A stretch of DNA of 37,610 nt, taken from contig JACNLA010000034.1 in the NCBI GenBank assembly GCA_014381745.1, positions 30,645 through 68,254 on the forward strand. The letters run 5' to 3'. Made by a program: the position numbers and the translations under genes. Origin of the DNA: Actinomycetota bacterium. GTDB lineage: Bacteria > Actinomycetota > Acidimicrobiia > Acidimicrobiales > MedAcidi-G1. The notes beneath the pieces are model-generated. The model saw only the letters and a list, made by a program, of their open reading frames with translations, searched no databases and was not told the DNA's origin. Each line of letters starts with the position of its first letter. Within the stretch, counting starts at the first letter, position 1. Below are positions 15,361 through 24,593 of the stretch, piece after piece.

Positions 15361-16022
15361 GGTGTTGGCTCCAGCGCTCGTGCTTCGGTGAGTCCCAGGC
15401 CTGCCCGAAGGGCCTGTCGTGCAACGTCAAGGTCGCCGCGGCGAATGGTGTCGACGAGCTTTTCGTTCAACACGGTGTCCCATGCCGGGGATTCGCTGGT
15501 ACCGGTCGCTTCGCGCAGTTCGGCGCGCACCTCTGAGGCGAGGGCCATGAGGGTGGCGTGTTCAGGGCCGATGTCATCAAAGAGGCTTTTCCGCAGCCAG
15601 CGGGAGATGGCGGGGCTGTTCCCGTTGGTCGAGACGGTCACCTGCAGGTCGCCGTGGCGGGATATGGCGGGGAGCGTGAAGGTGCAGCGTTCGGGGTCGT
15701 CGGCACTGTTCAGCCATACGCCTGCCGCCTCGGCATCGCGGTGCACCTGGCTGTCCACGTCGGGGTCACCGGTGGCGGTGACGGCCAGGCGGTACGAGGC
15801 CACCTCGCCGCGTTGGTAGGGGCGTTCGTGCCACCGCAGCCCGCTGTCGTCGGCGATCTCGTCGACGGCGGTGGGGGCGACAACGGTGACGTCGGCACCG
15901 GCGTCGAGGAGGCCGGCCACCTTGCGCGCGGCGACCGGTCCTGCTCCGACGACGAGGGCGCGCCGGCCCGTGAGGTCCAGGTTCACGGGGTAGGGGGTGG
16001 GGTTCACAGGTGGATTCCGCAT
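15357..16022 (-). CDS. precorrin-2 dehydrogenase / sirohydrochlorin ferrochelatase
   Basis: A 221-residue Met8p/CysG N-terminal-type protein. The NAD site is VGAGPVAARK (25-34). The catalytic aspartate region is NSADDPERCTF (105-115, Asp108 or Asp109), and STNGNSPAISRWLR precedes the C-terminal helical domain. It oxidises precorrin-2 to sirohydrochlorin and inserts iron to give siroheme. The start at ATG 16022 overlaps cysH by 19 bases, so translation is probably coupled. It is slightly longer than the core domain because it carries the C-terminal helix region that CysG also has. Confidence 0.93.
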   Translation of the reverse strand: MRNPPVNPTPYPVNLDLTGRRALVVGAGPVAARKVAGLLDAGADVTVVAPTAVDEIADDSGLRWHERPYQRGEVASYRLAVTATGDPDVDSQVHRDAEAAGVWLNSADDPERCTFTLPAISRHGDLQVTVSTNGNSPAISRWLRKSLFDDIGPEHATLMALASEVRAELREATGTSESPAWDTVLNEKLVDTIRRGDLDVARQALRAGLGLTEARALEPTP

Positions 16023-16699
16023 TCGGTTCTGGCGGTGCCGGCCCAGCGGCCGCTCCTGGTTTCGCAGCCGACTGTTGAGCGTTCGGTGCAGGGCCAGCAG
16101 CCAATGGAGTCGTAGCCGTCATCGCCGAGGGGGTTCACGATGATTTCTCTGGCCTCCATGTATGACTCGACGTCGTTTGTCGGCCAGGCGGCGATGGGGT
16201 TTACCTTTATTAGGCCTCGCCGGTCGATGGAGACGATGGGTGTTTCGGACCGGGTTGCGCTGTCGGTCCGCCGCATGCCAGCCAGCCACGCCGCCTTGCC
16301 GGTGAGTGCCTGGTCGAGCGGTGCAACCTTGCGGGCGGCACAGCAGGCGTCGGTTCCGCTGGCCCAGAGGTCCACTGTCGCCGGGTCGGGTCGCTCGACT
16401 CGCAGGTTCATCTCGTAGCGGACCTGCGCCCTGCGCAACACGTCGAGGGTTTCGGCGAAGTGGAAGCCGGTGTCGAGGAATACCACCTCGATGTCGGGGT
16501 CAACCTGGAGTGCCAGGTCCACGAGGAGGGTGTCGGAAAAGGACGTGGCAAGTGCCAGGTTGCTCCCGAAGGTTTCGACCGCCCATTGGATGATCTGGCT
16601 GGGGTGGGTCTTCTCGAAGCACGCGTTCAGAGAGTGGATCTCGGAGCGCGAGAGGTCTGTCGATCTGCGTATCTGGACGGTGGTGTCGGATGGCGCCAT
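16004..16699 (-). CDS. cysH: phosphoadenylyl/adenylyl-sulfate reductase, APS-reductase type
   Basis: A 231-residue PAPS/APS reductase. ATSFSDTLLVDLA (51-63) is the nucleotide loop, and the C-terminal TECGIHL carries the catalytic Cys227. A Cys-Cys pair (119-120) and C-x2-C (Cys201, Cys204) form the [4Fe-4S] signature that marks the APS-reducing class, so adenylyl sulfate is the probable substrate. It is the first gene of the overlapping operon cysH-siroheme synthase-cobA-reductase. ATP sulfurylase and sulfate transporter genes are absent from the window. Confidence 0.95.
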   Translation of the reverse strand: MAPSDTTVQIRRSTDLSRSEIHSLNACFEKTHPSQIIQWAVETFGSNLALATSFSDTLLVDLALQVDPDIEVVFLDTGFHFAETLDVLRRAQVRYEMNLRVERPDPATVDLWASGTDACCAARKVAPLDQALTGKAAWLAGMRRTDSATRSETPIVSIDRRGLIKVNPIAAWPTNDVESYMEAREIIVNPLGDDGYDSIGCWPCTERSTVGCETRSGRWAGTARTECGIHL

Positions 16700-16748
16700 G
16701 TCTCTGGTCCTGGTAAAGCCGATAGAGTTGGTCGGGATTAGGAGGACA

Positions 16749-16777
16749 ACCTACAGAGGGCCGTTCCGAGAATCAAC
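16749..16777 (-). promoter_or_regulatory. candidate promoter of the sulfate assimilation operon
   Basis: On the minus strand TTGATT (16772-16777) and TAGGTT (16749-16754) are 17 bases apart, a good sigma-70-like spacing, with a leader of about 45 bases to the cysH ATG. The AT-rich stretch just upstream (CTAATATGATC, minus strand) stands out in this GC-rich DNA and could be a regulator site; no regulator can be named. Confidence 0.4.
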
Positions 16778-16844
16778 ACTATTCCGATCATATTAGTCAG
16801 GTTTATGTCTGGCGGGTCGTGAGGTGTGATGCCAGAATCCTGTA

Positions 16845-17108
16845 ATGCGCCGCTCGATTGACGACTATCCGTTCAGGTCCGCCGACCTTCCACCGGGATT
16901 CGAAGAGGCCGAGCTGGCACCGGTCTCGTGGGCCGTGGCCATCAGCGACGACTACGACGATGCCCTGCCACGGGTCATCCTCACCGTCGAGGAGGTTGGA
17001 AGCGCCGGTCGGGGGTTGGTCGCCCACCTGGGACCCGACATCGCCCGTCGGCTGCGGGGAGCAATACGCGACGCCCTTGCGGAGATGGGTGAGGAACCGG
17101 GTCGCTGA
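16845..17108 (+). CDS. hypothetical protein, 87 aa
   Basis: Not recognised. A small acidic soluble protein beginning MRRSIDDYPFRSADLPPGFE, with a predicted strand-rich middle (ALPRVILTVEEVG) and a C-terminal amphipathic helix (IARRLRGAIRDALAEMG). No signal peptide, cysteine or membrane segment. CAGAAT lies six bases before the ATG and no Shine-Dalgarno is seen, so it may be leaderless. It is divergent from cysH and 36 bases ahead of the thioesterase gene. Codon usage looks coding. Confidence 0.6.
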   Translation: MRRSIDDYPFRSADLPPGFEEAELAPVSWAVAISDDYDDALPRVILTVEEVGSAGRGLVAHLGPDIARRLRGAIRDALAEMGEEPGR

Positions 17109-17144
17109 CCGCCCACCGATATCCAGCCGCTAGACAGAGGGGCC

Positions 17145-17828
17145 ATGGCCAGCTCTGATCCGATCTCTGAAAGCTCTTCCGCAGGGGAGGACATCTGCGA
17201 CGCGGCGCGCCGTCTGGCTGATCAGGTGAGGGGTCTGGTTGAGGACCTGCACCGGCTGGAGCCAACGCCGCAGCAACTTGAGGAGGCAAGCGGACAGGTT
17301 TCCGATGCAAGGGAGGCGCTGGGCGACTCGGTGAGGCTGCGCTGGTACGAGGTTTCAGAGGAGGGCCTGGACGACGCCGCAAGGGAGCGCCTGCGCGACG
17401 AGCATCGGGAGCACAGCCTCTACCGCGGAGGCCACAACCCCCTGGCACCACCGATGACCGTCACCCGCGTGACCGATGCCGAGGGCAGGCGGATCGTCGT
17501 CGGCGAGGTCCACACGGGCAGGGCCCGGGAAGGTCCGCCGGGGCGTCTCCACGGCGGCTTCCTGGCCGGGTTGTTCGACGACATCCTGAGCGGTGCACCG
17601 GGCCTAGTTGAGGCCGGCCCGGCGGTGACGGCACGCCTCGAGGTCCGCTACCGGAAGGCCACGCCGATTGATGCCGACCTGCGTCTGGAGGCATGGGTTG
17701 AAAAGCAGTCAGGACGCCGCCTGGTAGCGCGGGCCAGGTGCCTGGTGGCGGGCGAGGTCACCGCCGAGGCCGAGGCGCTTTTCGTGGCCGTGACACACAG
17801 CGCTGGCGATCGGGTGACAGGAGGGTGA
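17145..17828 (+). CDS. PaaI-like hotdog thioesterase
   Basis: A 227-residue protein. The N-terminal 100 residues are acidic and probably helical (two predicted amphipathic helices, 20-60). The hotdog domain follows, with GRLHGGFLAGLFDDILSG (about 133-150) holding the HGG and aspartate of PaaI/YbgC-type acyl-CoA thioesterases, then RLEVRYRKATPIDADLRLEA. It would hydrolyse acyl-CoA thioesters in the cytoplasm. AGAGGGG precedes ATG 17145. Its stop overlaps the next gene's GTG as GTGA. Substrate unknown. Confidence 0.85.
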   Translation: MASSDPISESSSAGEDICDAARRLADQVRGLVEDLHRLEPTPQQLEEASGQVSDAREALGDSVRLRWYEVSEEGLDDAARERLRDEHREHSLYRGGHNPLAPPMTVTRVTDAEGRRIVVGEVHTGRAREGPPGRLHGGFLAGLFDDILSGAPGLVEAGPAVTARLEVRYRKATPIDADLRLEAWVEKQSGRRLVARARCLVAGEVTAEAEALFVAVTHSAGDRVTGG

Positions 17829-18352
17829 CGATCGACGGTGGCGAGTCCGACCGGCGGCCGGTCGTCTGCTTCCTTTGCACGGGCAATGCAGCCAGGTCGG
17901 TGATGGCCCGTGTCATGTTCGCTGACAGGGCTCCAGGCTTCAGGGCGGTTGCCGCTGGGACACTGGTTCTTGAGGGGCATCCGATGAGCCAGCGGACCCG
18001 TCTGGCCCTTGCGCGCTTCGACCTTTCCGACATGGGCCACAGGAGCCGTCAGTTCGGCGACGACCACGTGGACTCCGATCTGGTGGTGGCGATGGAACCC
18101 GGCCACGTGGCGTGGATGAGGCGCCACCATCCCGAGGTGGCTCCCCGAACTGCCACCCTTCCCCGCCTGGTACGCCACCTGCCGGCGGACGGACCCCTCG
18201 GTGAACGTCTGGCCGAAATGGACCTTGCGGCCGTCGAGGTGGGGGAGTGGGAGGAGGTCGTCGATCCGGCTTCGGGCGACCAGGACGTGTTCCACGCCTG
18301 CGCCGCCGAACTGGATGGCCTGATCGACCAGTTGGCCGATCTTCTCCGATGA
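17825..18352 (+). CDS. low-molecular-weight protein tyrosine phosphatase / arsenate-reductase-like
   Basis: A 175-residue LMW-PTP fold protein. The active loop is CTGNAARS (Cys18 to Arg24, C-x5-R), preceded by VVCFL, and a late aspartate in VVDPASGD can serve as general acid. The start is GTG 17825, overlapping the preceding stop (GTGA) with AGGAGG directly in front. The ATG of azlC overlaps its stop by 4 bases, so the genes 17145-19340 form one translationally coupled unit. Whether it dephosphorylates tyrosine or arginine, or reduces arsenate, is undecided; the extra cysteines of thioredoxin-coupled ArsC are not evident. Confidence 0.85.
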   Translation: MTIDGGESDRRPVVCFLCTGNAARSVMARVMFADRAPGFRAVAAGTLVLEGHPMSQRTRLALARFDLSDMGHRSRQFGDDHVDSDLVVAMEPGHVAWMRRHHPEVAPRTATLPRLVRHLPADGPLGERLAEMDLAAVEVGEWEEVVDPASGDQDVFHACAAELDGLIDQLADLLR

Positions 18353-19044
18353 AGAACCTGGTGGCCCACCGGCGTCAGGCGTTTGTGCTGGCGGCGGCGA
18401 CGGGCCTCATTGGAGTCACTTTCGGGGTCTTCGCTGATACGTCCGGCTTCTCACTGTCACAGGCATCGGCCCTGTCGGTTCTCACCTTCACCGGAGCGTC
18501 CCAGTTTGCAGTGGTGTCGGTGGTTGCCGGCGGGGGGAGCACAGCGGCGGCGGTGGCGAGTGGTCTGCTGCTGGCAGCGCGCAACTCGCTCTACGGGCCG
18601 GTAATGGCACCGATGCTGGGGGTTGGCCCCGGCCGGCGGTTCGTAGCTGCGCATTTCCTCATTGATGAGACGACGGCGATGGCCACCGCTCAGGATCAGT
18701 CGGAGCACGGTCGGGACGCCTTTTGGTTCACGGGGCTCTGGCTGTTCGTGTTCTGGAACACCGGCACGGTCCTCGGGGTGCTGTTGGGTGGGGTGCTCGA
18801 GGATCCGGGCGCCTGGGGCCTTGATGCAGCGTTCCCGGCGGCATTTGTTGCCCTGCTGGTACCGCACCTGCGGACAAGCCCCGGCAGGGTCACGGCTCTC
18901 GTCGGTGCGGTCATAGCGGTGGTCGCCGTACCCGCTACGCCGGCGGGCCTCCCGATGCTTCTGGCTGCGACAGCCGTTGGGCCTGGCCTCTGGGTGGCTG
19001 CCCGTTCGGCCCGGGCCGACAGCGACGATCTCGGAGGGCTCTGA
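18349..19044 (+). CDS. azlC: AzlC family branched-chain amino acid exporter, large subunit
   Basis: A 231-residue integral membrane protein with about six hydrophobic segments. GVTFGVFADTSGFSLSQA, LTFTGASQFAVVSVVAGGG and LLLAARNSLYGPVMAP are AzlC hallmarks. ATG 18349 overlaps the phosphatase stop by 4 bases, and its own stop overlaps the azlD ATG by one base. Together AzlC and AzlD export branched-chain amino acids in characterised bacteria. Confidence 0.94.
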   Translation: MKNLVAHRRQAFVLAAATGLIGVTFGVFADTSGFSLSQASALSVLTFTGASQFAVVSVVAGGGSTAAAVASGLLLAARNSLYGPVMAPMLGVGPGRRFVAAHFLIDETTAMATAQDQSEHGRDAFWFTGLWLFVFWNTGTVLGVLLGGVLEDPGAWGLDAAFPAAFVALLVPHLRTSPGRVTALVGAVIAVVAVPATPAGLPMLLAATAVGPGLWVAARSARADSDDLGGL

Positions 19045-19340
19045 TGAGTTGGACGGCGGTCATGGTGCTCTCAGCGGGTGCCTATCTGTTCAAGCTGGTC
19101 GGCATATCGGCGGGGGAGCGCTTCAGCAGGCCTCTGGCGCCGGTTGCGTCACTGTTGCCGGCGGCCCTGTTCTCGGCGCTGCTGGTGGTGATGACGGTGA
19201 CCGACGGTGCTGCGTTGACCCTGGATGCCCGCCTGGTCGGCGTAGCGGCGGGTGCTGTGGCCGTCTGGAGAAGGGCTCCGTTCGTTGTCGTTGTCCTGGC
19301 GGCCATGGCTGCCACTGCCGGACTGCGCCTGTTGGTGTGA
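19044..19340 (+). CDS. azlD: AzlD family branched-chain amino acid exporter, small subunit
   Basis: A 98-residue membrane protein with four hydrophobic stretches. AGAYLFKLVGISAGER (11-26) followed by SLLPAALFSALLVVMT is the AzlD pattern. It starts inside the azlC stop (TGATG) and would form the transporter with AzlC. Confidence 0.92.
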   Translation: MSWTAVMVLSAGAYLFKLVGISAGERFSRPLAPVASLLPAALFSALLVVMTVTDGAALTLDARLVGVAAGAVAVWRRAPFVVVVLAAMAATAGLRLLV

Positions 19341-19378
19341 CCGGTGCGGACCGGTCCGAAGATGCCCGGCCCAGCGTC

Positions 19379-19384
19379 TAGGTT
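19379..19384 (+). promoter_or_regulatory. -10 box of a leaderless promoter for the HlyIII gene
   Basis: TAGGTT ends seven bases before the in-frame GTG at 19392, which decides the start of the HlyIII-family gene in favour of 19392 over 19344. Confidence 0.4.
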
Positions 19385-19391
19385 CGTCGGC

Positions 19392-20087
19392 GTGGTGGAT
19401 GCGCACGATGAGGTTCCCGGCAACGTCTCAGAGTCGGTTCGGAGGTCCCTCGTGCACGGACGTCCGCTCTGGCGGGGGATCATGCACCGTGCCGCCGTGC
19501 CCCTCACCGTCGTGGGTGGGAGCGTGTTGGTCTGGACGACGCCTCCGGGTGCCTCCCGTCTGGGGGCCGGTGTGTTCGCTGCGGGAGCGCTGCTCATGTT
19601 CGTCGCAAGCGCCCTCGTGCACCTGCGGCGTTGGCCGATACCGGTCTGGGAGGTTCTGTTCCGCTTCGACCATGCGGCGATCTTCATCCTGATCGCCACC
19701 AGCGCGACGCCTGTTGCTATTTCGGCGCTGGAGGGCCGTTCGGCCATGCTGCTGCTCTGGGCGACCTGGATCGGTGCGGCCATAGGTGTGGCTCTGCGGA
19801 TGTTGCCGTTCCATCCGCCAAGGGGTCTCATGAACACCCTCTTTTTGTCCCTGGGGTGGGTTCCGATTGTGGTGGCGCCTGACCTGTTTCGGGCACTCGA
19901 CACGACGGTGCTGGTGCTGATCGCCGTCGAGGGGGTTCTCTACAGCGGTGGCGCCATCATGTTGGGTGTCAGGTGGCCCGATCTGTCTCCCAGGGTGTTC
20001 GGTTACCACGAGGTCTGGCACGCGCTGGTGACAGCGGCCGTGGCGATCCATTTCGTGGCCGTGGCGATGATAGTCGGCGCCGGCTGA
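19392..20087 (+). CDS. HlyIII/PAQR family membrane protein
   Basis: A 231-residue, roughly seven-helix membrane protein. RGIMHRAAVPLT opens the first helix, SALVHLRRW holds the conserved serine and histidine, FDHAAIFILIATSATP the aspartate-histidine, and GYHEVWHALV the C-terminal histidine pair; these are the metal-site residues of the PAQR/CREST superfamily. GTG 19392 is preferred because a TAGGTT box sits seven bases upstream; a GTG at 19344 would add sixteen residues of low-complexity sequence. Function in bacteria is uncertain (hemolysin III name is historical). Confidence 0.88.
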   Translation: MVDAHDEVPGNVSESVRRSLVHGRPLWRGIMHRAAVPLTVVGGSVLVWTTPPGASRLGAGVFAAGALLMFVASALVHLRRWPIPVWEVLFRFDHAAIFILIATSATPVAISALEGRSAMLLLWATWIGAAIGVALRMLPFHPPRGLMNTLFLSLGWVPIVVAPDLFRALDTTVLVLIAVEGVLYSGGAIMLGVRWPDLSPRVFGYHEVWHALVTAAVAIHFVAVAMIVGAG

Positions 20088-20125
20088 CGGCATCTGGCCC
20101 CGGTCGACAACTACCTTCGCCCGTG

Positions 20126-20509
20126 ATGCGCTATCCCGGTCTCATCCTGGTGTTCGCCTTTGTCTCTGGATCTGTCGTCTCGTGTGGTGACAGCGCGGTG
20201 ACGGAACCGTCCGAGGCCGCAACCTGTGTGGAGCTGACCAGGGCTGGTCGTGCGGTCGCTGAGCAGGTGCTCGAGAGCCTGTCGGGGAGGACCATCGCCG
20301 AGCTGGAGGCTGACGACCCGGAGCACCCGTTTGCGGTGGTGGAGCGCCTCATGCGTACCCAGGAGTTTGAGGACAGGGCGGGGCAGTTGGGGTGTGGCCG
20401 AGGCGAGCTGGAGGTGGCGGCCTGTCTGGCCTACCAGGGTCTGGGCCAGCAGGCCGAGGGTGACCTTGCCCGCGAGTATCTTGCGCCCTACTTCACCGCC
20501 TGCGGCTGA
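20126..20509 (+). CDS. small secreted lipoprotein, hypothetical
   Basis: A 127-residue protein with a signal peptide of about 19 residues (MRYPGLILVFAFVSGS) and a lipobox VVSC at Cys20. The mature part is acidic and mostly helical, with four further cysteines (34, 90, 100, 126) that could form two disulfides outside the cell. TACCTT lies eight bases before ATG 20126 (five before a tandem GTG), fitting a leaderless message. No family recognised. Confidence 0.7.
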   Translation: MRYPGLILVFAFVSGSVVSCGDSAVTEPSEAATCVELTRAGRAVAEQVLESLSGRTIAELEADDPEHPFAVVERLMRTQEFEDRAGQLGCGRGELEVAACLAYQGLGQQAEGDLAREYLAPYFTACG

Positions 20510-20573
20510 ATCGGATGTAGTTGGTGGCGCAGCGCTGGCAGACTGGTGACAACCAGTCCAGCCGGGAGCATCC

Positions 20574-21773
20574 ATGACAATCCAGCGTCTGTCAGCCCGT
20601 GTCGGTGCCATCGCCGAGTCGGCGACCATGGCCGTCACCAACAAGGCCCGTGAGTTGCGTGCGGCGGGCGAGCCGGTCATCGGCTTCGGCGCCGGCGAGC
20701 CCGACTTTCCGACGCCGGACCACATCGTGGCTGCCGCCGTGGCCGCCTGTCAGGACCCGGTGAACCACAAGTACTCGCCGGCGGGTGGGCTTCCAGAGTT
20801 GAAGGCGGCGCTCGTGGAGAAGACCCAGCGCGACTCGGGTTGGCGGCCGGAGGTGTCCCAGGTGCTGGTGACCAACGGCGGAAAGCACGCCGTTTACAAC
20901 GCCTGTGCGGCCCTTTTGAACCCCGGCGACGAGGTCCTGTTGCCGGCGCCCTACTGGACGACCTACCCGGAGTGCATCGCCCTGGCCGGCGGAACGAGCG
21001 TGGTGCTCGAGACCGACGTGGCTTCAGGGTTTCGGGTGACCGTCGACCAGTTGGAGGCTGCCCGTACCCCGAACACCAAGGCCCTGTTCTTCGTGTCTCC
21101 GTCCAACCCGTCGGGTGCCGTCTACCCGGCCGATGAGATCAGGGCCATCGGGGAGTGGGCCGTTGAGCACGGTGTCTGGGTCATCGCCGACGAGATCTAC
21201 GAGCATCTCACCTATGACGGACACGAGAACCACTCCGTTCGCGCTCTTGTTCCGGACCTGGCTGACACCTGTGTGGTGTTGAACGGCGTCGCCAAGACCT
21301 ATGCAATGACCGGTTGGCGGGTCGGCTGGATGATCGGTCCGACCGATCTCATCAAGGCTGCTGCCAACCTGCAGTCCCATGCCACGAGCAACGTCTCCAA
21401 CGTGTCCCAGCGTGCGGCCCTGGCAGCGGTTTCCGGCGATCTCACGGATGTGGTCATGATGCGTGAGGCGTTTGATCGGCGGCGGGTTGCCATGTCGGGC
21501 CTGCTCCGCCAGATAGACGGTCTTGAGTTGTTGGAGCCCCAGGGTGCCTTTTATGCCTATCCGGACATGTCCGCCCTGTTGGGTCGTGAGATCGCCGGGC
21601 GGACCGCATCAACGACCAACGAGTTGGCCGGCATCATCTTGGACGAGGCCAAGGTGGCGATAGTTCCGGGAGAGGCCTTCGGTACACCCGGGTACGCCCG
21701 CCTTTCGTTTGCCCTTGGTGACGAAGACCTCGAGGAGGGCCTGACCCGGATGGTGGCCCTCTTGAACGGGTAG
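20574..21773 (+). CDS. pyridoxal-phosphate aminotransferase, aspartate aminotransferase class Ib
   Basis: A 399-residue fold-type I aminotransferase. [10 protein letters not shown] (175-184), [12 protein letters not shown] (205-216) and the Schiff-base lysine Lys241 in [16 protein letters not shown] are all present; Arg near residue 385 (YARLSFAL) binds the substrate carboxylate. It most resembles bacterial AspC-type enzymes that move the amino group from aspartate to 2-oxoglutarate. A GGGAG precedes ATG 20574. A GC-rich hairpin follows the stop. Side activity on other amino acids is common in the family. Confidence 0.94.
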   Translation: MTIQRLSARVGAIAESATMAVTNKARELRAAGEPVIGFGAGEPDFPTPDHIVAAAVAACQDPVNHKYSPAGGLPELKAALVEKTQRDSGWRPEVSQVLVTNGGKHAVYNACAALLNPGDEVLLPAPYWTTYPECIALAGGTSVVLETDVASGFRVTVDQLEAARTPNTKALFFVSPSNPSGAVYPADEIRAIGEWAVEHGVWVIADEIYEHLTYDGHENHSVRALVPDLADTCVVLNGVAKTYAMTGWRVGWMIGPTDLIKAAANLQSHATSNVSNVSQRAALAAVSGDLTDVVMMREAFDRRRVAMSGLLRQIDGLELLEPQGAFYAYPDMSALLGREIAGRTASTTNELAGIILDEAKVAIVPGEAFGTPGYARLSFALGDEDLEEGLTRMVALLNG

Positions 21774-21791
21774 TGCTCCGGGTTGGTCGGG

Positions 21792-21809
21792 TGCCCCGGA
21801 ATCGGGGGC
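21792..21809 (+). terminator. GC hairpin downstream of the aminotransferase
   Basis: CCCCG (794-798 of the 21 kb block) pairs with CGGGG (803-807) around a GAAT loop. No T-run follows, so it is only a weak terminator candidate. Confidence 0.3.
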
Positions 21810-21913
21810 TGAACTAGAGTCTTTCCAAGCCGGGTCGCGGTGAGGCCCCTGCGGTCCGGTGGGAGGGCGCCCGGCGTGGGTGCTCCAGAGGGCCCGAACA
21901 GATCGGTGGCCGC

Positions 21914-24214
21914 ATGGCTCCAGTTTCGCTGAAGCGGGCGATGTCCGGGCTGAGGCCGCGCCGTGAGGCGCCACTCGGCGGACGCAGGCTGGCCGTATTG
22001 GCGGTGGTGCTCAGCATCGGTTTCGGGAGCGCCCTGCTTGCCTACAAGGTGGTCTAGGACAGCACCGAGAAGACCGCTCACGGTGAGTTTGACCGGGCCG
22101 CCCAGGCCACGTCCATGGCGATCAAGATGGAGATCGACATGGACATTGCGACGCTGGCCACGGTTGATTCCCTCTATGCGGCGTCAAACGAGGTGGAGCG
22201 TGACGAGTTCACCACCTTCGTGCGGCACGCCCTGGAGGTACGATCAGGTGTACAGGCGCTTGAGTGGATTCCAAGGGTTGGTGTCGACGAGCGGGGTGCC
22301 TATGAGGACGCAGCTCGCGTTGACGGCTTCCCCGACTTCGCCATTCGCCAGCGGGGTCCCGACGGGAGCCTTGTACCGGTGGATCACCGTGTGGAGTACT
22401 ACCCGGTCTACTTCGTGGAGCCCCTGGTCGGCAACGAGGCCGCTGTTGGGTTTGACCTGGCCTCGAACCTCACGAGGAAGGCGGCCCTCATTGAGTCCCG
22501 TGACTCCGGTCGGGAGGTGGCGACTGGCAGGGTCACCCTTGTCCAGGAGGCAGAGGACCAGTACGCCTTCTTGGTGTTCCATCCCGTCTACAGGAACGGC
22601 TCACCGACGGGAACGATGCTGGAGCGGCGTGAGAACCTGACCGGCTTTGTCCTTGGCGTGTACCGCATCGGCGAGATGCTCACCCGGGCACTTGACCAGA
22701 CGCGGATGGTCAGTGGTGGGCACGATCTCCGGATCCAGCTGTTCGACATGTCGGCACCGTTTGGCGAGCGGGCGTTGACAGATGTTTCATCCGAGGCCCG
22801 TGGTCTGGAGGGTGAGCGGACACACCTCTACTACCGGCAGGACTTCGACATTGCCGGTCGCACCTGGGCGGTAGTCGTTACCTCGGATCGCTCCGACCAG
22901 ATCCTTGGCGACGTGGTGGTGTTGCTCGCTGGGGTCCTGCTCACGATGATGATGTCCCTGTACCTGATCTCTGGTTGGCGCCGAACTGCGCTCGTCGAGA
23001 GGACTGTGACGGTCAGGACAGGTGAGTTGGTCGCAGCCAACTTGGCTCTGGAAGAAAATGTGGTAGCGCTGGACGCGGCTCGCTTCGAACAGGCCGCCAT
23101 CGCGGGAGAGCTGGGTCAGCTGATCGACACGGCTGTGGACGGCATCATCACGATTGACGAGGCGGGAATCATCTTGTCCTTCAACCTGGCGGCCGAGACG
23201 ATCTTCGGCTACATGGCCGACGAGGTCATTGGCAAGAACGTGAGCATCCTGATGCCCGAGCCGGACCATACGGCACACGATGCCTACCTGAACCGGTACC
23301 TGGAGTCTGGCCGACCCCACATTCTCGGTCGTGGCCGCGAGGTGACAGCCCTACGCAAGAACGGCGACCAGTTTCCGATGGACCTGGCTGTGAACGAGTA
23401 TCAGCGTGAGGATCGTCGGATCTTTACCGGCATCGTGCGCGACATAACCGATCGCCGCCAGGTGGAACGCATGAAGGACGAGTTCGTGTCAACCGTGAGC
23501 CATGAGTTGCGAACACCTCTCACCTCGTTGCGTGGTTCGCTCGGGCTGATGACCCTCGATGTCATGGGTACTGTTTCCGATCAAGGACGCCAGATGCTTG
23601 ACATAGCTGTCAGCAACACGGACAGGTTGATAAGGCTCATCAACGAGATCCTGGATGTTGAGCGGATGACCAGCGGTGAGATGCCGATGGACCGCATTGC
23701 CGCGGATTCGGCGTTGATCGTCGCTGCGGCCGTCGACGAGGCGCGCGGGGTGGCCGAAGTTGCGGGCATCACGGTGGTGGGATCCGACCTCTCGATAGGG
23801 GTGTGGGCTGATCCCGACCGCATCGTCCAGACACTCTCCAACCTGATCGGTAATGCGGTCAAGTTCTCCCCTGCAGGGACTGAGGTGCTGGTCTCGATGG
23901 AGGGCGGCGATGGAAAGGTGACGTTCTCGGTTAGCGACCAGGGGCGGGGAATCGAGCCTGAGAATCTGGAGTCCATCTTTGAGAGGTTCCACCAGATCGA
24001 CTCGTCCGATACCCGTGAGATGGCTGGCACAGGCCTTGGGCTGGCAATCTGTCGGCTGATCGTGGAACAGCATGGCGGCAGGATCTGGGCTGAGAGCGTC
24101 CTGGGGGAGGGCAGCACCTTCTTCTTCACCCTGCCGATGGACGACACCAGTTGGAACCGATTCCAGTCGACCGGGGCCGGACCGGCCGCTGCCTCGGATG
24201 AGGACGGGGACTGA
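21914..24214 (+). CDS. CHASE-PAS sensor histidine kinase with in-frame TAG at codon 48
   Basis: A 767-codon frame. ATG 21914 gives a basic N-terminus and a first membrane helix (LAVLAVVLSIGFGSALLAYK, 26-45), then TAG at 22055-22057, then the same frame runs on with no further stop. After it come a CHASE extracellular sensor domain (WIPRVG to FLVFHPVYR), a second membrane helix (about 330-352), a PAS domain (about 400-515), the H-box VSHELRTPL with His530, and an ATPase domain with NLIGNAVKFSP, DQGRGIEPEN and GTGLGLAICR. Translation could restart at ATG 22115, but that product would lack the first helix and so could not place CHASE outside the cell. A CAG-to-TAG change, read-through, or a sequence error are the options. 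The response regulator follows one base after the stop. Confidence 0.8.
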
Positions 24215-24215
24215 G

Positions 24216-24593
24216 ATGACATCACGGCGGATCCTCATCGTCGATGACGAGGCAGACATCAGGGAGGTGACGAGGCTCAGCCTGGAGGCGACCATGGGAT
24301 GGGAGGTCGTGACCGCCGGGTCAGGAGCAGAAGGGCTGGCGCTTGCCGTCCAGGAGCTGCCTGACGCCATCCTGTTGGACATGATGATGCCGGTCATGGG
24401 CGGTGAGGCCGTGCTCGCTCGGCTCAAAGAAGACGATGCGCTGGCCGACGTTCCTGTGATTCTCTTTACCGCAAAGGTGCATCCATCTGACCGGAGTCGA
24501 TATGACGGCCTCGGAAGCGCGGGCCTGATCGTGAAGCCCTATGACCCGTTGACCCTCGGAGGCCAGGTGGTAGAAATCCTGGGATGGGAGTAG
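24216..24593 (+). CDS. single-domain response regulator
   Basis: A 125-residue receiver domain with no output domain. Acidic pocket Asp10/Asp11, phospho-acceptor Asp55 in LLDMMMP, Thr85 in LFTAK and Lys107 in IVKPYDP are all intact. ATG 24216 starts one base after the kinase TGA, so it is the kinase's natural partner. As a stand-alone receiver it must act through protein contact or a phosphorelay. Its end overlaps the S9 peptidase start by 10 bases. Confidence 0.93.
   Translation: MTSRRILIVDDEADIREVTRLSLEATMGWEVVTAGSGAEGLALAVQELPDAILLDMMMPVMGGEAVLARLKEDDALADVPVILFTAKVHPSDRSRYDGLGSAGLIVKPYDPLTLGGQVVEILGWE

Noticed and set aside
14585-15430. Upstream extension of the sulfite reductase frame giving an 881-residue protein
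   Set aside because: The extra part is low-complexity arginine/proline-rich sequence overlapping cobA in another frame; GGAGG before ATG 14584 marks the real start.
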